A DNA stretch of 64,000 nucleotides. Origin: Capitella teleta (taxonomy: Eukaryota; Annelida; Polychaeta; Capitellidae). Shown here piece by piece: positions 56,000 to 64,000 of the stretch. The translations under genes were made by a program, and so were the position numbers. The notes below the pieces were generated by a model. It saw nothing but the letters and a program-made list of their open reading frames with translations, was not told where the DNA came from and did not search any database. Numbering within the stretch: position 1 is the stretch's first letter; every line of letters begins with the position of its first letter. Location: positions 38,375-102,374 of the forward strand of contig KB298217.1 of assembly GCA_000328365.1 (NCBI GenBank), in the 5' to 3' direction.

Positions 56000-58900
56000 A
56001 AATTTCATGCGCGCCTTCCGCGACCTGAAAGAAAACGCCGATCTATATAGAAAACATTCGTGAGACTTTCTCAATTAATATTTCATGCCCTGAATACAAT
56101 AAACGGCTTTTACCTGCATCGCAAGGTCTCTGAATGGCAGATTGGCGACACTGACGACATATTGCAGCCATGGTGCTTCACCTCATTCAGTAATCCAAGG
56201 GAAGCATATTGCATAACACGCAATATTCGATGCACTGCTATCATTATGTAATATTTGGCGCTTCTCTTAATTTCTGATTGAAATCAGTGTATTGTTTTCG
56301 TCATGAGCGTTTAATTTGTCAGCGTGATAACATAATTGTGTGATTGTATGTCGAGTAAGAACCCAGTAACAATACAATCGTGCTGTCTCCGTGACGTAGA
56401 TTAGCTGATTATTAATTAAAGCATCTCGGTTTCTCGTTGGCTTCTTAACTAGTTAACTTACGTTGTTTTTCTTTATTTAAACGCCAATTAATAACAATTA
56501 TACAACAGTTACTGGTAATCCTTTGTTGTGAATCGGAAAAGATATTTTGGGGAAAACATCAAGTGAACCAATAAATTGTAATAAAAAAAAAAAAAAAAAA
56601 ATTGATTCACTTGTATACAGCAAATGGCTTCGTTTCTAAGCGGGTCACATATTTTCCCATTTTAAAAAATATATGTAATGTATAATATTGTTTACACATA
56701 TAATATATCACATAAATTGCCACCAATTAACATATTCGCAGAACGTAAATTTGGCATGGCATTGGAAGTCAGTCAGCGCATGCGTAGTTTGTGTACTCAC
56801 AGTTATAAAATTACTTGCTACGTCAGACATAATTAACGGAGAGTGCGACGGATAACTGCTTCCTGTACTCGTTGTGTTGTAGCAGGAGAAACAAAATTTG
56901 TGTTGACTGAGTATTCAGTCAACATTAATCATTTTTCTTCTAATAATTAGTTAGTGGTGGGCTGCGAACGAATAGTGTTTGATGAGAGAGTTGTATGAAT
57001 AAAACCAAGCAGCAGCTCTTCTGTCACTTCTGCCTATATACACTGCCTATGCACTGCCTATGCCTATGCACTGCCTATGCACTGCCTATGCAGGGCCTAA
57101 ATCGCTCTCTTCCCTAATCTTCCAATTTAACCCAATCAATCAATGTATCAGTAGTCGTGAATTCTCATGATACAACCAGAGGCTGCTCATATTATGCAAC
57201 GTACCATTCAACGCCAAGACAATTGTTCCTCGGTTGCCTGATGCAGTGTACGACTGAACCTTTTTCGAACGCCTCTTTGGACTCTTTTCAATCCTTGCGT
57301 GGACTTCTTCAATCGCGTATAAAAAAAGGAAAGAAACAAAAATCGTATAGGGCAATATCCACAATCGTCCAAGGGGCTGTCCATTAATAACGAATACATA
57401 TATTTCTTTGGTTATAAGGTTCTCGTTTTAATTCACTTCGTAAGAGACTATACTTGTACTATATATGTACTGTTATGCATAGTCAACCAAGGGAATTACA
57501 TTTTGGTTAAAAGTTCAGCTCTAATCAGGTAACTGTTATAAGATTCAATAATTATTTTTCACAGGATGCTAGCAATATATTTTGTTCAGAGCTTCAATTT
57601 CTATTTTCGGTCGTGAAAGGGAAACAAATCATGAAGAACCTGAAATATTTGTATTCAATCAAATCATATCGACTTCAGTTTTTATTCCGCAGAAGAAAGG
57701 TTAGTAGCATGTCAGTAACCGACAGTCATTGGTTACCTATTGTTGTTTGAATGTGTTTTGTAAACATCTTTGTTTTCCAGATTTTGCAATCATTTAAAGC
57801 TCACGTAAAGTTGTTGCATATTATATTCCACACCGCCTGTTTGTTGATTGCAATTATGCAATGTTTGCGGCCAACTTCCATGAATGTAAGACGAAAAGCT
57901 TTTCTAATAACCGTGCATATTTACATTGGATGCCCATAATGTCGAGCAACGAGACCAGGACGGAATATTTGAGTTGAGAAGCGCAAAGATATCAAATGCG
58001 CAAAGAGCAAAAGTAAAAAGATTTGCGAATAATATACATATTCAAGTGCAAGCCTCACCTCCTATCGGCAACAATCCTCACATCGATAGAGCGCGGGAAC
58101 GTTAGCGCCCCTGTGCCATCGGTGTCAGTCGGCTCTGCAGCCGTCAGCATTTTGTTTATATCGGGCGTTATATCGCTAGATGAAGGGTCCGTGCGGAGAG
58201 CCAGGCTTCCTCTGTCAACACAATCGTTGCCCGATCAGATCATTGGTTCTCTAAGCGTCCTCATGACGTCATATCACTTGTTATTCAGAACCTCATATTA
58301 TGCAATGGGCTAATTGACCGTAGACAGATCAACATTATTCTCGATGAAAGTTGCCGAAATCGCCTGAAAGAGACTTTTGTCTGTCAACATGACTATAATT
58401 ATATGAACTGGAACGAGGTCATGGAAGTGTGTGATAGTGAAATCCTGGTGGTTGCAAAGCATCGATTGTTGCAGCCAGAGTGTCAGTATTCATGGCCGAT
58501 GAGTGCTGAGTGCCAACAAGCAAGTGATCCGTGAGCTTAGCCGACATGAACACGGAAACTGTCAATCAGACGTTTTGCCTTCCAGCACAAAATTCGTTAC
58601 GTTGCCGTGTCCTATGTGTGCGCCTCGTGTGCGTTATATGTGCGTGTCGTGATCGTTATCTGCTCAGCGTCTTATCAAAAACGCCTGCTTAAGCCCTGCT
58701 TTCATTCCTGATCGGCATTCAATCTTGAATCGAGTTTCTTTCAGCCTGAAATCGATGCAATTAACTTGAATCGCATTCCGCAGATGACGGCGCTCGATCG
58801 ACCGATGCTGCTTCGTGTTCCTCGGGTTTGAAACCCCGTCGTTCTCATGGTGCAGAATCCATCAATCTGGCTTCGTAACTCCTCGTGCGATGGCCGATAT

Positions 58901-61900
58901 AATTATGAGGAATTGTATAATTTCGATGTAATAAAAGAGTTAGAACTTTTCAATTTCAATCAAGAATCTACAATCATAAGAAGTGAAATGCATTCACTCC
59001 ACACAACGTGTTAACTGTTCACGGGCTCAATCACTCACGAGTCATATAATTATGGGGCTCAATAATAATCCAATTGGGTTTGCAAATAACTGTTTATTCC
59101 TCCTGCAAATACATGAATCAGTTTACCTCGTCATCGATGATTGTGCATGCCTTTTGTAAACTCCGCCCCAGAGCCTCACGCAGAACATGAATTATACAAT
59201 TTAGGTCCAAACCGCTGACTGGTGCCTCAAAACAAATTAAGCATCGACAAAATTAGAGCGTAATCATTAACCAGAGCGTGATCTATTATTTATTAATTGT
59301 AATATAACAGCAGGCTAGTTGTACTACTTATTTCTCTTATCGTTGTATGTTTTCTTGTTATTCATAGAACAATGTATTTGTTTAAGCAAACGCAACAGGG
59401 GAAAGTACATGAACTGATATAATTATTGCATCAGTTTATAATAATTGATTTCAAAAGAAAAAAGTACATTTAGGTCAGCCGGTTGACGAACATGACCACA
59501 CCTACGCATGATGGTGCAATTGGAAAAAGTTGCAGCATCGTCAAATTCACGTACCACCCGTTGCGTCAATAAACGTGACGTCGTGTGCAGATTCCAGAGT
59601 AACGTCAGATGCATATGACCGAAGCTGTGGTCATTGGTATCAGGACCCCATGTGTGCTGGTCACTCGTAATGCAATAAAGCCATTTGTGCTCCTGCAATC
59701 AACAGAACGACCTCATTATTCAGCCATATTGCATTTCGGGATTAGTCCTGAAAGATTGCGAGCACTTCCAAAGTGCTCGAGGCACGTGGCCGCTACATTA
59801 CGTCGATTACGCAACACTCAAAGCGCCAATAAAAACACGTTAAAATTCTAATTCTTTGATTAAGAAGGTAACAACATTATTTAAAGTTGGAGTAAAATTA
59901 AGGGGTTTTGGATCTTTTTAGAATCGATAAAACAGTATCTTTCTACACAGGGGCAGCGCATGCCATAAAATCGGGCCAACATTCGAAAATGCACTTTTTT
60001 CCAACACACGTCCGCGGCAGGTAGTGATCGAGCTCCTGAACAACGCAGGTCACGTGTTCGATCATGTGACGTAAGCAACTCTATTTGATATTGGGGAACA
60101 CCACCACCACACACCTAATTACCAGGTGAGTGTTGCTATTTTGTAGTGAATGTGCTCACGAATAGGAAGCCAGTGCATGAGCATCAAAACAAGCGCAATG
60201 TATGTCGCATGATGCTCTGCATTGAGGTGTTGAGATAGACACCGATCTTTCACGCAGTTACCACATTGGATGTCAGTTCTTCCGACGTTTAGCGTATTGT
60301 ACAGCAGCGGAGTCTTTGGCGGAGTGAGGAACGGACCTCACTCTTCCCATCCATCATCCCATCTCAACCGAACGCTTCGATAACATTGGCTGAGAAATAG
60401 ACAATATCTTATGCCCGTCGAGGTCGTCTTCTTCGCCACACTCACGAAAGAGGTCGTGCGCCGATCTAGTCGACAGAGACGAAGGATGGCGGCCTACAGC
60501 ATGCACCTCCACCGAGATGATGCGTGATGTGATGAACTCAGCAGCTGTATTTTATGTTATTCCCATATGCATACCGATTACACACAACCATGGATGCAAT
60601 GTGTTTCACTTAAAGTCGATGGTACCCGTGGCTTACAAGGGAAACCAAGATGAAGGAGCTCAATTTGCATTGTCGCTATGGAGTGTGGGTTACTCCAATT
60701 TCGCAAGGAATAAATTCAGATTGAATTTCACTGACCTCCAATAATATAAGAGAGACGGGATCGAATTGGGAAAAAAATAAATAAATAAATAAATAAAAAT
60801 GTGTAATTGTCCCCAGTGTATCATAATTATATCGTGATCATACACAGGGTGATGCATATGTCTATATTCACAGCGTCTGGTCATTTGATAAATTTGGTCC
60901 AACACTTTCTTGCTAACACTTCATGCACTAATTGTTATGCTAAGAATAATGAGTCATTTGGTTATGATAAATTAGGATCTAGATTTAGGGATGCAAGAGC
61001 AAGCATTGAAATAAACGAATACGCATAATTAATATAAAATATGCAATTTAACAATAAATAAAATAAACAGAGTTTAGTTACTACTTACTTACCGCGCGAG
61101 CCGAAGGAGGGATGATGCTATGAGCTTAGGCGGAGAGAGGAACTCGTCTGCTATTCATCATGTTACAGATTAGTCCTAAAAAGGTAGGACAATAAGGTTT
61201 TAATTTATAAAGCTCGGGTTACGTAACCAGCGCATGTTGGATTAATCGATAGACTGTACTACACATTTCAGACCAACGAACTTTTACACAATTGGTTGCG
61301 AAAGTTATCAATGAAGAAACTGCAGGGTTGGGCCATTCACGAAACATACAGACCCTTTGCTTTGCGTTGGTCTGAATGTCGAGAAACAAAATCATAACGA
61401 TCTACGAATGTTCTCAAAACGTTATGATCTACGTTCAGAGTCAGCGAAGATTGCAATCGGGGATTTCACGTGAAATATCGGCAGAAATGGATCGATACAT
61501 ACACGTTACGCGATACTTACAAGTTGATTAAGAATTGAGAACGATTTATTCATGCTTGTTGTTCTTATTCGCGGAAATAAGAATCGAAGCGACGCCCTGA
61601 GGATAACCCAGCTGCCTCTCTCTGAATCGATTCTCAGACTAAAATTCAATTACATGTATGAGTAAAGAATCTTTGTAAATACCGCCCCAGATCTTACCTT
61701 TGACCTATTTATAGAAATGTAATATTTGAAATAAATATATTTATTATTACCCATAATTCTATAGTACGTATACTTCGTGATTTCATTAAGTGTATATGAA
61801 ACAAAACTTTGCAGCCATAATGAATCTGGGAATATTATTTGCGCGGGAATTTTTTTAAGAGTAACTTTTATCAATTAAAAAATACATATAGTTTCACATT

Positions 61901-62195
61901 ATATATAAATATAGTACATGTATATGCATACCATCTATGATCCTGTCATGGATGTACATATTTTGAAATCAGCTAATATCGATGAGGAGATAATTGCTGA
62001 ATACAAGGAAGACGAGAGGGCTCACATCAATGAGCTCAGATAACATGTAGACAGGAATTACATGTACCCACTGATATGTAAATACTCTATTCATATCAGT
62101 GCATGTACCTGCGCGAGCAGAGCGCGCATGAGTGAAACCACGCCTCCTCAGCCGCCATTTTGTAACACCCAAACGTTGCTAGCGAAGTGAATCGC
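56000..62195. other. Intergenic region, no recognised gene
   Basis: AT-rich. Short frames without domains. It holds an A run (about 56582-56600), a 12-bp tandem repeat (57041-57092) and an (ATAA)n run (60776-60797). A hydrophobic stretch on the minus strand near 57364-57290 lacks an ATG (see rejected). Confidence 0.4.
57041..57092. repeat. Tandem repeat, 11-12 bp unit
   Basis: CACTGCCTATG recurs four to five times. Confidence 0.85.
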
Positions 62196-62201
62196 GAGAA
62201 A

Positions 62202-63427
62202 ATGCCGAGTTGTTTTGCCTTTGGATGCAAAATGCGTCCCGATCGGGATCGGAAGAATGGAATAACCTTTCATATGTAAGTAGTGATAATTCTTATACAT
62301 CTAGGTGTGCTTAACCGTGTGTTTTCATGGGATATTTGACCTCAATGAGCTGCCTTGCCTTTGTTTAGCTCCATTTATCGCCCACTTGGGCATGCCTTCT
62401 CACTGAAGTTGTTCATGTTGTGTTTCTGACATACAAACTTATGTTATATATGAGTTTGCCTTTATTTGAAAATAAGAAATATAATAATGGTTGATTCCAA
62501 GTTATTAACAGTAAACACCAGTGGTTAAAATCGGAGATTAAATTCTAGCAAAGCCCCTCTTTAAAAAGCGCGCATTAAAAAGCGTAAAGAAGACCACAAA
62601 ACGCCGTCTAAGTGTGCGCGCTTTTCCGTTGACGACACTGACAATTGCATATCTTATGATATTGTGCCTCGGCTGTTGAACATTTTCAAACCACCTGACC
62701 TAACACCTGTCGTTTTATTTTTGTTATCTCTCCTGTGTTAATAATATTAATTTTGTTGCAGGTTTCCTCATCAGAAGAATCCTGAGCTGCATCGAGAATG
62801 GAAGAGGCGGTCAATCGTGTCGCTGAGCCATCCAAACGAGCTACGCTCTGCTCCAGGCACTTCACGGAAGAGGATATGGATCGAAGCAGTCTGTGCAAAG
62901 TGCGTCTCCGCGAGAAGGCAATCCCTTCAATATTCCCTGAATATCCAGCCAACCATCAGCCTGGTCTAAGCAAGCGGAGGAAATCTCCCACCAGACTCCA
63001 CCCGGTCCCTCAACCACCACCGAAGAAACGACGCGAGCCTCATGCATCCATGTCGGATGAAGTCGTCACTCCATCTCTTCCTGACACCATCCCTCCCATA
63101 TCTTTGGAAGACTGCAGTGCAACTCCTTTTCCTCCTGCTGCTCCAGCGAGCCAGGCACAAGGGGACGAAGACATGTTGCCCGTCATGGCATTTGAAGCAG
63201 ATGCCACTGACGAAACCTCACGGGAATCGCGGCTGCTAGACTTGGAACGCAAACTGGAAAGGAGTTCGTCGGTTATGAAGTCTCAGCGAAAAAAGATCAA
63301 GATTCTGCTGCAGAAGACGCGTCGCTTGAGTAAGAAGGTGGCTGACCTGGAGGCCACCCTGAAGCACCTCAGGAGGAAGGAGCTGAATTCCAGTCCTGCA
63401 TCACTCAGTGGATCAGTGGTTATTTAA
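62202..63427 (+). CDS. THAP-domain protein with coiled coil; one-base frame break
   Basis: Exon 1 (62202-62275) encodes MPSCFAFGCKMRPDRDRKNG and ITFH; exon 2 starts at 62762. Together they give the C2CH zinc finger of THAP: CFAFGC, FHMFP, ELHREW, then LCSRHF and the AIPSIFP end (the AVPT box). Downstream are a Pro-rich linker and a C-terminal coiled coil (about 63225-63395: LDLERKLERS, then KIKILLQKTRRLSKKVADLE). The frame that enters exon 2 (through HREW) differs from the frame of EEAVNRVAEPSKRATLCSRHF by one base at about 62801; as written it would end in a stop after about 99 residues. A missing G in TGGAAGAGG would explain it. It could be an assembly error or a truncating allele. THAP proteins bind DNA and derive from P-element-like transposases. 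It would be about 235 residues if intact. Confidence 0.75.
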
Positions 63428-63429
63428 CC

Positions 63430-64000
63430 TCCTTGGGGTTGCATTTCAAGGGAAACCGGGCTTAGCAGTAGGTTCAGGTGGATGTGAAGTACATACGTGG
63501 ACATGTGTAAGCAATGCAGCGGGAGCCATGTTGGTGGATTGGTATGCTCTAGTCCCTGCGTATTGAATGCGAATTGAGTTGATAAAACTCAACTGGAAAA
63601 TCAAAATATGTAATTAAGCTTTAGCATTGAGAGAGGACTTGTTTTGCTTGTGGAGACTTTGATTCATGTCTCCAGAACTACACTGAAATGCTAAATTTCG
63701 CCTCCCCGCCCCCTGTGGCTGAGTGAGGCGTCGGCTTCTCGTCTCTCGTTTGTGGACAGGTGTCGTCACTGTCATGCTTAATAATCATTTATATTATTGC
63801 AGTACACGAGAACACATAATAATGTCAGAAACAAGTGTCGGATAAAAGTTTTATTATTTCATCTGAATTCCGGATGGCTCAAGGACCGTATCTGCATACC
63901 GGAATGCCACTTACCGAAATACCATTTTATTTACAATGGAATGATAAGTCGATGTTGTCTTATCTAGTATATTAAAGAAAGTTAGTCTCCAAATCTGTAG
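63430..64000. other. Downstream flank, nothing recognised
   Basis: Probably 3' UTR of the THAP gene in its first part. No clean AATAAA was noticed on the + strand. No other gene is seen. Confidence 0.35.

Noticed and set aside
57290-57364. Signal-peptide-like stretch on the minus strand (WILPYTIFVSFLFLYAIEEV)
   Set aside because: There is no ATG in frame at a sensible place, no downstream exon could be joined, and no family is recognised.
1-64000. Retroviral, LTR or Polinton-type elements
   Set aside because: No reverse transcriptase, integrase, protease, capsid or long terminal repeat pair was recognised in any frame. Only SINEs and DNA-transposon ends were seen.

Overview
The window is nuclear DNA from a metazoan, most likely an aquatic invertebrate. 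It is AT-rich, with intron-split genes, GT-AG introns, poly(A) signals, tRNA-derived SINEs and animal-specific domain families (vWD-C8-TIL, C-type lectin, PAN/apple, Kunitz, Ly6, galaxin, Reeler, THAP). The species cannot be fixed from the sequence. Galaxin-like proteins are known from corals, calcareous sponges, molluscs and lancelets, so those groups are the natural places to look first.

Layout: 1-7.2 kb holds no convincing gene; it carries a pogo-like transposon end, tandem and dispersed repeats and a hAT-like end. 7.4-19.9 kb (+) is a roughly 40-exon gene for a very large secreted protein: signal peptide, two copies of a lectin/ShKT/EGF/vWD/C8/TIL block, a VWA domain, an array of about ten 41-residue charged repeats, a discoidin (F5/8C) domain and two Cys-rich tail repeats. 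The overall plan resembles marine adhesive or footprint proteins. 22.8-28.1 kb (-) is WDR86, whose penultimate WD exon exists in two tandem versions that cannot be spliced together in frame. 32.7-33.4 kb and 34.4-35.9 kb (-) are two galaxin-like genes, one secreted and one with a Ser/Thr-rich stalk and a membrane anchor. 38.2-48.3 kb (+) is a second giant secreted protein: 18 PAN/apple-like domains arranged as six A-A-B triplets, then vWD-C8-TIL, a Ly6/uPAR domain and two Kunitz domains that lack one disulfide. 50.9-51.5 kb (-) is a Reeler-domain protein, 54.9-56.0 kb (-) a Golgi carbohydrate sulfotransferase, and 62.2-63.4 kb (+) a THAP gene with a one-base frame break. The rest is gene-poor sequence with SINEs and simple repeats.

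Taken together, five of the eight recognised genes encode secreted or surface extracellular-matrix-type proteins. Adhesion, mucus, cuticle or mineral-matrix work is the simplest shared theme, but this is inference. The two giant genes have introns mostly of 50-70 nt, mainly phase 1 at domain borders, which fits growth by exon duplication. Exon boundaries given here were placed by eye from splice consensus and domain continuity; they may be a base or two off and need transcript support.
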